From WM-3-3 sp041660045 (GTDB taxonomy: Bacteria > Pseudomonadota > Gammaproteobacteria > Methylococcales > Methylomonadaceae), in the NCBI GenBank assembly GCA_041660045.1, contig JBAZXA010000001.1, forward strand, positions 496,001-560,000: a DNA stretch of 64,000 bases, in the 5' to 3' direction. Below the pieces are notes generated by a model, which made no database searches, had not been told where the DNA came from, and saw only the letters and a program-made list of their open reading frames with translations. Made by a program: the position numbers and the translations under genes. Every line of letters begins with the position of its first letter. Position 1 is the first letter of the stretch. Below are positions 18,449 to 27,111 of the stretch, piece by piece.

Positions 18449-18826
18449 ATGGCTAACCTTTCGAAAAGACCACTTTCACCTCACTTACAAATTTACAAAC
18501 TACCTTTAACCGGACTGATTTCTATTAGCCACAGGATTACTGGCGTTTTGCTTTGCTTAGGCCTTATCCTGTTTGTGGGGATTATTTCGTCGCTAGCCAA
18601 TGGCTATACAGCTTACGATGATATGCAAATGCTGTTTAATCTGTGGCTAATAAAACTCATCTATTGGGGTTTTTTATATGCCCTTTGCTTTCATTTGTGT
18701 CATGGCATAAGACATTTAATTTGGGATGCTGGTGAAAGTTTTCAAAAATCCAAAATGGATCAATATGCGCTTTATGAACTGTGCGCCTCTGTTTTATTAA
18801 CCCTGACCGCCTTATTTATTGCTTAG
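18449..18826 (+). CDS. sdhC: Succinate dehydrogenase cytochrome b556 subunit
   Basis: Membrane anchor of complex II, binding haem b and quinone. The 125-residue protein has three membrane segments and both family signatures: RPLSPHLQIYKLP with SISHRITG at the N-terminus and HLCHGIRHLIWD, which holds the haem-ligand His, near residue 85. First gene of sdhCDAB. Confidence 0.96.
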   Translation: MANLSKRPLSPHLQIYKLPLTGLISISHRITGVLLCLGLILFVGIISSLANGYTAYDDMQMLFNLWLIKLIYWGFLYALCFHLCHGIRHLIWDAGESFQKSKMDQYALYELCASVLLTLTALFIA

Positions 18827-18838
18827 GCTAGGTATTAT

Positions 18839-19219
18839 ATGGACTATAGATCGCCATTATCGAAAGCCCGCGGTTTGGGCTCAGCAAAATCAGGTACCGG
18901 ACATTGGTGGTTGCAGCGGGTTAGTGCCGTCGCATTAATACCACTCTCTTATTGGTTAGTGGTTTTTTTAGGCTACTGCCAACATAACACTTACCAACAA
19001 ACTGTCGCTTGGTTAACTACACCGGTTAATACAGTGGCAATCTTTGCCTGGATAATTCTGGTGTTTTACCATGCCGCCTTGGGTGTACAGGTTGTTTTCG
19101 AGGATTATGTGCCGAAAGAAGGCCAAAAAATCATTCTCATCTGGAGCGCCAATTTGGTTTTTCTTTTCCTTGGGCTCGCTGCTATTTTAGCAGTGTTCCG
19201 TATCTTATTGGCAGGCTAA
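18839..19219 (+). CDS. sdhD: Succinate dehydrogenase hydrophobic membrane anchor
   Basis: Second membrane anchor of complex II. The 126-residue protein has three membrane segments, begins with a hydrophilic SKARGLGSAKSGTGHWW segment containing the conserved GxxHWxxQR-type pattern (HWWLQRVSA), and has the likely haem-ligand His in VFYHAALGVQVVFEDYV. Twelve bases separate it from sdhC and four from sdhA. Confidence 0.94.
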   Translation: MDYRSPLSKARGLGSAKSGTGHWWLQRVSAVALIPLSYWLVVFLGYCQHNTYQQTVAWLTTPVNTVAIFAWIILVFYHAALGVQVVFEDYVPKEGQKIILIWSANLVFLFLGLAAILAVFRILLAG

Positions 19220-19223
19220 AAAC

Positions 19224-21008
19224 ATGTCTGGAGCTTACAACGTTATCGAACATAATTACGATGTGGTGGTGGTAGGTGCCGGTGGTGCAGGTTTAAGGGC
19301 CACTTTTGGCATGGTTGAAAAAGGTTTGAAAACCGCCTGTATTTCCAAAGTCTTTCCTACCCGTAGCCATACCGTCGCCGCCCAAGGAGGGATCAGTGCA
19401 GCATTGGGCAACATGGGTGAAGATGACTGGCGCTTTCATATGTACGACACGGTTAAGGGTTCAGATTGGCTGGGCGACCAAGATGCCATTGAATATATGT
19501 GCCGCGAAGCCATTCCTGCCATTATTGAACTTGAACACTATGGTGTGCCATTTTCCAGGACACCGGAAGGCAAAATCTACCAGCGTGCTTTTGGCGGCAT
19601 GACCACCCACTACGGTAAAGGCCTAGCCCAACGCACTTGCGCTGCAGCTGATGTGACTGGCCATGCCATCCTGCATACGCTGTATCAACAATCCCTAAAA
19701 CATAATGCGGAGTTTTTTGTTGAATACATCGCCTTAGATTTAATCATGCAAGATGGCGAATGCCGCGGAATTTTAGCTTGGTGCCTAGACGACGGTTCAT
19801 TGCATTTATTTAAAGCCCATATGACTGTATTAGCGACAGGCGGCTATGGTCGTAGTTACTTTTCTTGCACCTCAGCCCATACCGTAACGGGCGATGGTAA
19901 TGCCATGGTGCTGCGCGCAGGTTTACCCTTACAAGACATGGAGTTTGTACAATTTCATCCAACTGGCATTTATGGTGCTGGTTGCTTGATCACAGAAGGG
20001 GTGCGCGGCGAAGGTGGCTATTTAACTAATTCCGAAGGTGAGCGCTTCATGGAGCGTTATGCACCTTCCGCTAAGGATTTGGCTTCGCGTGATGTGGTCA
20101 GCCGCGCCATTACCATTGAAATTAACGAAGGCCGCGGGGTAGGGCCTCTTAAAGACCATGCGTATTTGCATATTGAACACTTGGACCCGGCTATTATTCA
20201 TGAACGCTTACCCGGAATAGCAGAATCGGCGCGAATTTTTGCTGGGGTAGATGTCACTAAGCAACCTATACCCATTTTACCGACTGTGCATTACAACATG
20301 GGCGGTATCCCAACCAACTACAAAGCTGAAGTTGTTACTTTAAAAGATCAAAATCCAGACAGTATAGTCCCTGGCCTTATGGCCATAGGTGAAGCCGCCT
20401 GTGTCTCTGTCCATGGAGCAAACCGCTTGGGCTCAAATTCACTCTTAGATTTAGTTGTTTTTGGCCGTTCAGCGGCCATTCGCTGTGCTGAGATCATTAA
20501 ACCCGGTAGTGCACAAAAACCCTTGGCAAATGGGGCTTGTACTGAAGCGATAGAGCGCTTTGACCGTATCCGTTATAACAGCGGCAACCTTAAAACCTCA
20601 GAAGTCCGCTTGGCCATGCAGAAAACCATGCAAACGAAAGCCGCAGTCTTTAGGACCAGCACCACCTTAACTGAAGGCGTACGTGCCCTAGAAGAAATTA
20701 GCGCCTCTTTTGCGGAAGTTTCCGTTAAAGATAAAGCCCTGATCTGGAATACTGACTTGGTTGAAACACTAGAACTTGATAACCTGTTGGCACAAGCGAC
20801 TGTTACCATGAGTTCCGCAGCCAACCGCACAGAAAGCCGCGGTGGCCATGCCAGAGAAGATTTTCCAAACCGTGATGATGTTAACTGGTTAAAGCACAGT
20901 TTAACTTGGTTAAATGATGCCGAAGTAAAAATTGATTACCGACCTGTGCACCTATACACCTTAACCAATGAAGTTGAAATGATCCCACCTAAAGAGAGGG
21001 TATATTAA
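19224..21008 (+). CDS. sdhA: Succinate dehydrogenase flavoprotein subunit
   Basis: Catalytic subunit oxidising succinate to fumarate with covalent FAD. The 594-residue protein has VVVGAGGAGLRA at the N-terminus, the flavinylation His in RSHTVAAQGG (near residue 48), substrate-site HPTG and GVRGEGGYL, and C-terminal ESRGGHAREDFP. Flavinylation would need sdhE, which is encoded downstream. Length matches the 588-residue E. coli subunit. Confidence 0.98.
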   Translation: MSGAYNVIEHNYDVVVVGAGGAGLRATFGMVEKGLKTACISKVFPTRSHTVAAQGGISAALGNMGEDDWRFHMYDTVKGSDWLGDQDAIEYMCREAIPAIIELEHYGVPFSRTPEGKIYQRAFGGMTTHYGKGLAQRTCAAADVTGHAILHTLYQQSLKHNAEFFVEYIALDLIMQDGECRGILAWCLDDGSLHLFKAHMTVLATGGYGRSYFSCTSAHTVTGDGNAMVLRAGLPLQDMEFVQFHPTGIYGAGCLITEGVRGEGGYLTNSEGERFMERYAPSAKDLASRDVVSRAITIEINEGRGVGPLKDHAYLHIEHLDPAIIHERLPGIAESARIFAGVDVTKQPIPILPTVHYNMGGIPTNYKAEVVTLKDQNPDSIVPGLMAIGEAACVSVHGANRLGSNSLLDLVVFGRSAAIRCAEIIKPGSAQKPLANGACTEAIERFDRIRYNSGNLKTSEVRLAMQKTMQTKAAVFRTSTTLTEGVRALEEISASFAEVSVKDKALIWNTDLVETLELDNLLAQATVTMSSAANRTESRGGHAREDFPNRDDVNWLKHSLTWLNDAEVKIDYRPVHLYTLTNEVEMIPPKERVY

Positions 21009-21794
21009 ATGGTTGAATTCGCATTGCCAAAAAATTCACAGTGGGTAAAAGGCATTACCTACCCCGCATCTTCAACGGCAACAAATACGCGCACTTTTGA
21101 AGTATATCGATGGAACCCTGAAAGCGGTGAAAATCCCCGTATTGATAGCTATGAAGTTGATATGGCAAGCTGCGGCCCCATGGTGCTGGATGCTATAATT
21201 AAGATAAAAAACGAAATCGACAGTACATTGACGTTTCGGCGCTCATGCCGTGAAGGTGTTTGTGGCTCATGCGCCATGAATGTCAATGGCAAAAATACCT
21301 TAGCTTGCACTAAAGCCATTTCTGAATACCCAGGCACGATTAAGTTATTCCCCTTGCCGCATATGGCCGTCATTAAAGATTTAGTGCCGGATATGACCCA
21401 TTTTTATGCCCAATATGCCTCCATAAAACCGTGGATAGCCACTCAATCCCCTGCCCCAGCAGACACAGAACGCCTACAAAGCAAGACGGACCGGGCTAAA
21501 TTGGATGGCTTATTTGAATGCGTGTTATGTGCCTGTTGTTCTACCAGTTGCCCTAGTTATTGGTGGAATAGTGAGCGCTATCTGGGGCCCGCTGTCCTTT
21601 TACAAGCCTACCGTTGGCTAGTGGATAGCCGCGATGAGCATACCGGTGAGCGCCTAGATGAATTGGAAGACCCCTTTAAACTGTACCGTTGCCATACCAT
21701 TATGAACTGTACTGACACCTGCCCAAAAGGCTTAAACCCGGCTAAAGCGATCGCGGAGACCAAAAAGTTATTAGTGCAACGGCAACAAGGCTAA
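21009..21794 (+). CDS. sdhB: Succinate dehydrogenase iron-sulfur subunit
   Basis: Electron-transfer subunit of complex II, 261 residues. The [2Fe-2S] site is CREGVCGSC with the distant Cys in NTLAC; the [4Fe-4S] and [3Fe-4S] sites are CVLCACCSTSCP and CHTIMNCTDTCPKG. It starts directly after the sdhA stop and its stop overlaps the sdhE start as TAATG. Confidence 0.98.
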   Translation: MVEFALPKNSQWVKGITYPASSTATNTRTFEVYRWNPESGENPRIDSYEVDMASCGPMVLDAIIKIKNEIDSTLTFRRSCREGVCGSCAMNVNGKNTLACTKAISEYPGTIKLFPLPHMAVIKDLVPDMTHFYAQYASIKPWIATQSPAPADTERLQSKTDRAKLDGLFECVLCACCSTSCPSYWWNSERYLGPAVLLQAYRWLVDSRDEHTGERLDELEDPFKLYRCHTIMNCTDTCPKGLNPAKAIAETKKLLVQRQQG

Positions 21795-22027
21795 TGGGGG
21801 ACTGGGTTAAATTAAATTGGCAATGCCGCCGTGGCATGTTAGAGCTTGATTTGATGCTTAAACGCTATCTAGATAATCATTACCAGCAAGCTGAAGCATC
21901 GGAAAAAGCACTCTTTTCAGAATTTTTAAAGTTAGAGGATTCTGAAATATTAGTACTTTTAATGGAGACTCAACTTGATGGATTTACCCGGCATTCCGTT
22001 CTTATTGATAAAATACGTAATGGCTAA
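21794..22027 (+). CDS. sdhE: FAD assembly factor SdhE
   Basis: Small soluble factor that promotes covalent flavinylation of SdhA. The 77-residue protein carries the diagnostic RRGMLELD motif at residues 12-19 (RGxxE). The TAATG overlap with sdhB shows translational coupling and places the maturation factor in the operon of its substrate, as in many beta- and gammaproteobacteria. Confidence 0.93.
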   Translation: MGDWVKLNWQCRRGMLELDLMLKRYLDNHYQQAEASEKALFSEFLKLEDSEILVLLMETQLDGFTRHSVLIDKIRNG

Positions 22028-22053
22028 GTTACACCTCGTTTTTCAAGGGCACC

Positions 22054-22236
22054 ATGGATAGAAATACCTTAAAAATTAAATTGCTGGAAATTAAACCGCT
22101 GTTAGAAACATTCCGGTTTGATGAACAATACGATAATGAAGATTTATACATGGCCATAGAAAATTTGGACACTGATATTGAAAAAATCTTAAGTATTATT
22201 GCCAATCCCAAGCCCAATCCCTTTAGGGTAATTTAA
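22054..22236 (+). CDS. Small hypothetical protein
   Basis: Sixty-residue acidic, probably helical product (EIKPLLETFRFDEQYDNEDL and ENLDTDIEKILS in outline), 26 bases after sdhE on the same strand. No membrane segment, signal peptide or known motif was seen. Codon pattern looks coding and the composition is sensible, but a good ribosome site is lacking. It may be an operon tail or a chance frame. Confidence 0.4.
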   Translation: MDRNTLKIKLLEIKPLLETFRFDEQYDNEDLYMAIENLDTDIEKILSIIANPKPNPFRVI

Positions 22237-22490
22237 CGGCTGCCTATTGGTTTGTTTAATCCCTCCAATATAATAAAAATTACCGCTCGCCCATAAAAAA
22301 ATCCTGACTAATACTCAGGGTTTATATATCATTATTCTGCTAAATCTTGACCCAAAACTGGACAGGCTATGCTTTAGCAACAAATAAATAATCGCCATTC
22401 CTGGCAGCTAAGGAGGTTTAGCTACACCAAGGCTTTTATTTATGGTTTTATTTAATTCAACATAAAAAAAATAATAATGAGGAGAACATC

Positions 22491-22904
22491 ATGAAAAAAG
22501 AAATATTCTTTTGTGTTTTGTTTGCCTGGGTGATCTGTATTTCAGACGCCAGCGCAGGGGCTAGCGGCCATGCAGGCCATGAAGCCGGCAGCGGCTCAGG
22601 TTCAGCTGGCAGCTGTGTTAAAGTCAGGTTATCAAAATTTCAACCTGAACGTTTAGCAACGGTAGTACCTGGCGCGGAGATTTCTTTTTATGCGGTTAAT
22701 GTACAAGACCCAGAACAAATTCAAGTAACCGTAAAAAATATCCCTATTGCCCTTAGCACTGAAGAAAATGACAGTTTTATGCTGGTTAAAGGTAAAGTCC
22801 CTGCTGAATTACAAGATACTGCTGCACGCATAAACATAAAAGTTAAAACCAAAGCTTCACGTTGCGATGCGGAAGATGGCTGGTTAGTTAAAATTTCCCA
22901 TTAA
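22491..22904 (+). CDS. Exported protein of unknown function
   Basis: The 137-residue product has a signal peptide ending at DASA (about residue 22), then a low-complexity Gly/Ser/Ala/His linker (residues 23-42), then a domain of about 95 residues with strand-rich character and two Cys that could form a disulfide (SCVKV and SRCDAE). AGGAGAA lies just before the ATG, a strong ribosome site. Not recognised; probably periplasmic. Confidence 0.75.
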   Translation: MKKEIFFCVLFAWVICISDASAGASGHAGHEAGSGSGSAGSCVKVRLSKFQPERLATVVPGAEISFYAVNVQDPEQIQVTVKNIPIALSTEENDSFMLVKGKVPAELQDTAARINIKVKTKASRCDAEDGWLVKISH

Positions 22905-22923
22905 CTAATTTGTCGTCAAGAAT

Positions 22924-22961
22924 GCTATTAGCAAGGTGTATAATAAAGTCTTGCTAATAGC
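22924..22961. promoter_or_regulatory. Perfect 12-bp inverted repeat enclosing TATAAT
   Basis: Arms GCTATTAGCAAG (22924-22935) and CTTGCTAATAGC (22950-22961) are exact complements around a 14-base loop that contains TATAAT at 22939-22944. The DUF155 gene starts at 22973. It could be an operator around a promoter -10 or a terminator hairpin for the preceding gene; no good -35 is seen at the proper distance. Confidence 0.45.
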
Positions 22962-22972
22962 TGAATTATGCC

Positions 22973-23767
22973 ATGTTAGAAAACCAAGCCACTCGGCAAT
23001 GTGTTGCTTACTGTTTAGCACAGCGTTTTGATATAGCCACATTATCCAAACTAATCTCTGAAACTACACAAGTCCGTATTATTAAAGGTTCTTTAGTTGC
23101 TGAAGACCATGAAACTTTATCGGTAATTTTCCCCTATGGTGCCGTAGTACATTGGAATGTCAATCAAATCCAACAAAATAAGCTACATCAGTTGCTGTTA
23201 AATCATGCTGAGCATCCTTTGGAAAGCATCGAAGAAGACCATTTTACTTACACCTTAGGCTGCAGCAATACACGCATTATTGAAGATCATATTGAAATTG
23301 AATCAGCTGATCCTATTTTAATTTTTTCCTTGTCCCACGGCATGGCCCAATCGATTAAACTGGCCACCTTTGAAACCAATGCCATTACCACTATAAACAA
23401 AACTAACTACCTACCTAAATCTCTCGCAGAAAATGGCAAGATTATCCTCGAGCGAAACGCTTTGGCTAAAATCCGCGGCCAATTGTTTTTGACCAAAAGT
23501 GATATTATCCTTAATTACGATTTGCTGGACACACCTGATTTTTTTTGGGAATACCCAGAATATGAAAGCTATTACAGTATAGCCGCCAAATATTTGGAAA
23601 TTTCCCAACGCATAGAGGTTTTGTCCAAAAAACTAGAAACCATCCATGAGCTTTTTGAAATGTTGGCTGATGAGCAACGCCACCGCCAATCGTCGCGCCT
23701 TGAATGGATCATCATCTGGTTAATAACCCTAGAAATCAGCCTAACCTTGTTTGATAAGATTTTTTAA
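22973..23767 (+). CDS. RMD1/YagE (DUF155) family membrane-anchored protein
   Basis: The 264-residue protein matches the DUF155 layout: an N-terminal alpha/beta part with VIFPYGAVVHWN (the family FxFxxGxVVFW pattern), the conserved SHGMAQSIKLATFE segment, a helical region ISQRIEVLSKKLETIHE, and one membrane segment at the extreme C-terminus (WIIIWLITLEISLTLF). Eukaryotic relatives (RMND1, Rmd1) support mitochondrial translation; the bacterial role is unknown. It precedes rlmJ by 12 bases. Confidence 0.85.
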   Translation: MLENQATRQCVAYCLAQRFDIATLSKLISETTQVRIIKGSLVAEDHETLSVIFPYGAVVHWNVNQIQQNKLHQLLLNHAEHPLESIEEDHFTYTLGCSNTRIIEDHIEIESADPILIFSLSHGMAQSIKLATFETNAITTINKTNYLPKSLAENGKIILERNALAKIRGQLFLTKSDIILNYDLLDTPDFFWEYPEYESYYSIAAKYLEISQRIEVLSKKLETIHELFEMLADEQRHRQSSRLEWIIIWLITLEISLTLFDKIF

Positions 23768-23779
23768 CAGCCCTAGCCC

Positions 23780-24622
23780 ATGCTAAGTTATCTACACGCT
23801 TACCATGCTGGTAACTTTGCCGATGTCTTAAAACATTTGGTGTTGATACACAGCTTGGATTATCTGCTCCAAAAAGACAAAGCGCTGTGCTATATCGATA
23901 CCCATGCAGGTTCCGGCCTCTACCCTTTGAATAGCCCGGAAGCCCAAAAGAATTGTGAATTTGAGCAAGGTATTGCTAAATTATGGCTAAGGGATAACTT
24001 ACCCACCAGCGTTAGCCGTTACCTTGAATGCATTAAACTGGTAAATCCTTCAGGAAATTTGAGCAAATACCCCGGCTCTGCAGTTCTAGCCCAACAAATT
24101 TTAAGGCCAAAAGACAGATTATTTCTGTTTGAGTTACACACTACTGAAAATAAACACTTAAACAACTTATTGCGTGCCGATAAACGCATTAAGATAGCCC
24201 AGAATGACGGCTTAAAAGAAGCCCTTAGTTTATTACCTCCCATACAGCATCGAGGTTTTGTACTGATAGACCCTTCTTATGAAATCAAAACTGACTATAA
24301 GACTGTTGTCAGCACATTAACTGCCATGCATAAACGCTTTAGCCAAGGTCTTTTTGCACTATGGTATCCGGTAGTTGATCGCAGCTATAACAATGACCTG
24401 GAGAAGCGCTTAAAAGACAGCGCTCTAAGCAATGTGCAATTATTTGAATTAGGCCTAGAAAACCGTCTAAGTACACAGGGTATGGCGGCTAGCGGCATGA
24501 TAGTCATCAACCCACCCTGGACATTAAAAGCTGAAATGGAAACTACCTTACCTTGGCTGGCGCAAACTCTAGGTCCACAAGGTCAAGGTTTTTTCCGTAT
24601 TGAGCAGTTAATAAATGAATAA
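23780..24622 (+). CDS. rlmJ: 23S rRNA (adenine(2030)-N6)-methyltransferase
   Basis: SAM-dependent methyltransferase of A2030 in 23S rRNA. The 280-residue protein begins with the family signature MLSYLHAYHAGNFADVLKH, has YIDTHAGSGLY as the SAM-binding region (near residue 45) and the catalytic DPSYEIKTDY (near 164), a variant of the DPPY motif as in E. coli RlmJ. Start and length agree with the family. Confidence 0.95.
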   Translation: MLSYLHAYHAGNFADVLKHLVLIHSLDYLLQKDKALCYIDTHAGSGLYPLNSPEAQKNCEFEQGIAKLWLRDNLPTSVSRYLECIKLVNPSGNLSKYPGSAVLAQQILRPKDRLFLFELHTTENKHLNNLLRADKRIKIAQNDGLKEALSLLPPIQHRGFVLIDPSYEIKTDYKTVVSTLTAMHKRFSQGLFALWYPVVDRSYNNDLEKRLKDSALSNVQLFELGLENRLSTQGMAASGMIVINPPWTLKAEMETTLPWLAQTLGPQGQGFFRIEQLINE

Positions 24623-24764
24623 TTAATTATTTCCTATTAGCTTCATATTACTAGCAACTTTATTATAAATTTCTAGGCATACTATGTTGCATAAACCCGG
24701 TTTAACAGTACCGCGAATATTGTTACACCGATAGTATTTATGTAGCCCTAGGATTTTTTCTTAC

Positions 24765-26213
24765 ATGCGCAAAACATTTCCGTCTTTCTTACTGGTTTTA
24801 TTACTCATAAGCTTCCCTACTTTAGGCATATCAACAGAACTGACGGAACTTACCCAAGAACCTAAAGCTTTAGACTTAACTAAACGCGGGGTAGGCTACC
24901 TTGCGATCGCCATTTTTGTTATGGCTTATGTTTTAGCCATGTTTGAAGAAGTCACTGAGCTGAGAAAATCAAAGCCTATGGTACTGGCGGCAAGCTTAAT
25001 ATGGGCTTTTATCGCCGTTGTTTATGTTAAACAAGGTATGGGCGAATTTGTTGGCAAAACCTTCCGCAGTAGCCTTGAAAGCTTTGCTGAATTATTTTTA
25101 TTTATTATGGTATCCATGGCTTATCTCAATGCCATGGAAGATCGCGGCGTATTTGAAAACCTTAGGGTATGGTTATTAAGCAAAAGCTTTAGTTATCGGC
25201 AATTATTTTGGATTACAGGACTGATGTCTTTTGTGCTTTCCTCTATCTGCAACAACCTGACCACAGCATTATTGATGGGTGCGGTTTTGCTGGCAGTCGG
25301 TAAAGATAATAAACGCTTTATTACGGTCGCTTGCGTCAATGTAGTCGTGGCAACCAATGCAGGCGGCTCATTTAGCCCATTTGGCGACATAACAACTTTG
25401 TTAGTCTGGCAAAAAGGCGTGGTGCCGTTTACCAGCTTTTATGCCCTACTCATCCCTGCCATTGTCAATTTTGCATTACCCGCAAGCATTATGCATTTTT
25501 GCATTCCGACTAGCCAACCCGTCAAATCCGCAGAGAAACCTATTATTAAGCGCGGCGCCAGAACGATCATAGTCTTGTTTTTATTAACCATTATCACCGC
25601 AATCTGCTTTGAAAACTTCCTCGATTTACCACCCGTCGGCGGCATGTTAATGGGCTTGACTTACCTTAAGTTTTTTAGCTATTACATGCAAATGACCCCA
25701 CAAAAATCCAATGGTAACGATGACCATCTCTATACTAATGGCTCTGAAATACCTCAATTTAACGATAACCAAAGCTTTGACGTTTTTGAAAAAGTAGCTC
25801 ATCTCGAGTGGGATACCCTGTTGTTTTTTTATGGCGTGATGATGAGTGTCGCGGGCTTAAGCTTTATTGGCTATTTAGAATTGTCTTCGCATTTTTTATA
25901 CGGTGAAATTAACCCAACCTATGCTAATATTTTAGTCGGTATTTTTTCTGCTTTCGTCGATAACGGCACTATCATGTATGCCGTACTCACTATGCACCCT
26001 GAGATTACTCAAGGCCAATGGTTGTTGGTTACCTTAACCGCTGGTGTCGGCGGTAGTTTGCTAGCAATTGGTTCAGCGGCAGGCGTAGGCTTAATGGGAC
26101 AAGCCAAAGGCGTATACACGTTCAGCACCCACTTAAAATGGACGCCAATCATTTTACTGGGCTATTTTGGTAGCATTGTGGCGCACTTTCTGATTAACGG
26201 ACGGTTTTTTTAA
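24765..26213 (+). CDS. nhaD: Na+/H+ antiporter NhaD
   Basis: Inner-membrane sodium/proton antiporter of the ion transporter superfamily. The 482-residue protein has an N-terminal hydrophobic segment that may be a signal, about a dozen membrane segments, and the NhaD segments SSICNNLTTALLMGA and NAGGSFSPFGDITTLL. The region AFVDNGTIMYAV near residue 400 also fits. Sodium extrusion would support pH balance in alkaline or saline water. No operon partner is seen. Confidence 0.93.
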   Translation: MRKTFPSFLLVLLLISFPTLGISTELTELTQEPKALDLTKRGVGYLAIAIFVMAYVLAMFEEVTELRKSKPMVLAASLIWAFIAVVYVKQGMGEFVGKTFRSSLESFAELFLFIMVSMAYLNAMEDRGVFENLRVWLLSKSFSYRQLFWITGLMSFVLSSICNNLTTALLMGAVLLAVGKDNKRFITVACVNVVVATNAGGSFSPFGDITTLLVWQKGVVPFTSFYALLIPAIVNFALPASIMHFCIPTSQPVKSAEKPIIKRGARTIIVLFLLTIITAICFENFLDLPPVGGMLMGLTYLKFFSYYMQMTPQKSNGNDDHLYTNGSEIPQFNDNQSFDVFEKVAHLEWDTLLFFYGVMMSVAGLSFIGYLELSSHFLYGEINPTYANILVGIFSAFVDNGTIMYAVLTMHPEITQGQWLLVTLTAGVGGSLLAIGSAAGVGLMGQAKGVYTFSTHLKWTPIILLGYFGSIVAHFLINGRFF

Positions 26214-26349
26214 AATGTGGCTTAATTTTAGCTATCAAAATACAGAATGAAGCTATCAAAACTTAGGCTTAATATTTTTAGTGCAGTTTTTCCTAAGGTA
26301 GAGACCAATCAGTTGACAGTAAAGCCGGTTTAAACTTAGGCATCACATA

Positions 26350-26373
26350 GGCAGGCAACAGATTTTGCCTGCC
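26350..26373. terminator. Hairpin between convergent nhaD and a small exported gene
   Basis: Perfect 9-base stem GGCAGGCAA / TTGCCTGCC with a 6-base loop in the gap between two genes that end toward each other. No T-run on either side. Position suggests a bidirectional transcript end. Confidence 0.4.
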
Positions 26374-26465
26374 GAAACATTATTCAGGGCGCTTAGTCAT
26401 GGCTTATGCAACCAATTAAGCTGTTGCCAGTAACACCACCGTCCAAACTACCTAGTTTTAAAGTC

Positions 26466-26813
26466 TTAGAGAGACTTATAAAGCTCTATTGCTTTACTTA
26501 ATTTGTCAGCAGATTGTTGTCTATTGCCACCATTGGCTTGAACTTGGCCTTGAATAACCAAAGCACTAGCTTGCTTTAAGATAGCTTCATCGCCAGAAAG
26601 GTTTTCTGCTGCTGAACGTGCAGCTTTAAAATGTAAACGTGCAGTTGAGAAATCACTTTTATTAACTTCTTCTAATGCTTTTTCTAAATGTTCTATAGTG
26701 GCACTAGCACTTGAAGTGGCCACACTGGTTGTTTCTTCGGCAAAAGCTATAGCGCTAGCGCCTAAAGAGATCGCCATAAAAAATGAAAGCGCCGTTGTTT
26801 TAATGATATTCAT
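26466..26813 (-). CDS. Small exported helical protein, TPR-like
   Basis: The 115-residue product has a signal peptide (about residues 1-25, ending in IAFA) and a mature part made of helices with alternating A/L pattern resembling one and a half to two TPR hairpins (EHLEKALEEVNKSDFSTARLH and ASALVIQGQVQANGGNRQQ, shown in part). No Cys or His cluster. Probably periplasmic; function not recognised. It stands alone between nhaD and pntB. Confidence 0.7.
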   Translation of the reverse strand: MNIIKTTALSFFMAISLGASAIAFAEETTSVATSSASATIEHLEKALEEVNKSDFSTARLHFKAARSAAENLSGDEAILKQASALVIQGQVQANGGNRQQSADKLSKAIELYKSL

Positions 26814-27060
26814 AAGTATGATTTGCCTTTGCTGTAATTATCAAATGGTTTTGGAAGCTAGCCACGGCTATTTTCCACCTACCATCATACTCGCTTAAAT
26901 AAGGCTAAATTGTGACGTTTTTGATATTTACCAAAATTAAATTTCTGGACCCGTAGGGAAGTTAATAGGTGTATCGTAAACTACCCATTTCAAAAAAAAC
27001 ACTAGTGTTTGATATAAAACGATAATTTCACGATATGGGTGCAAAAAACCTACATAGTTT

Positions 27061-27094
27061 TTAACTAGTCGCTTTTTTAGGAACGACCAGTTAA
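27061..27094 (-). terminator. Stem-loop downstream of pntB
   Basis: Arms TTAACTAGTCG and CGACCAGTTAA pair over 11 positions with one imperfect pair around a 12-base loop, 17 bases after the pntB stop. No strong T-run follows on the minus strand, so it is a tentative transcript end. Confidence 0.4.
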
Positions 27095-27111
27095 GTTCTT
27101 CAAGTTTACGC

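Noticed and set aside
22261..22490. Possible insertion-sequence remnant before the exported protein gene
   Set aside because: Only a vague resemblance in one short stretch; no terminal repeats, target duplication or transposase fragment.
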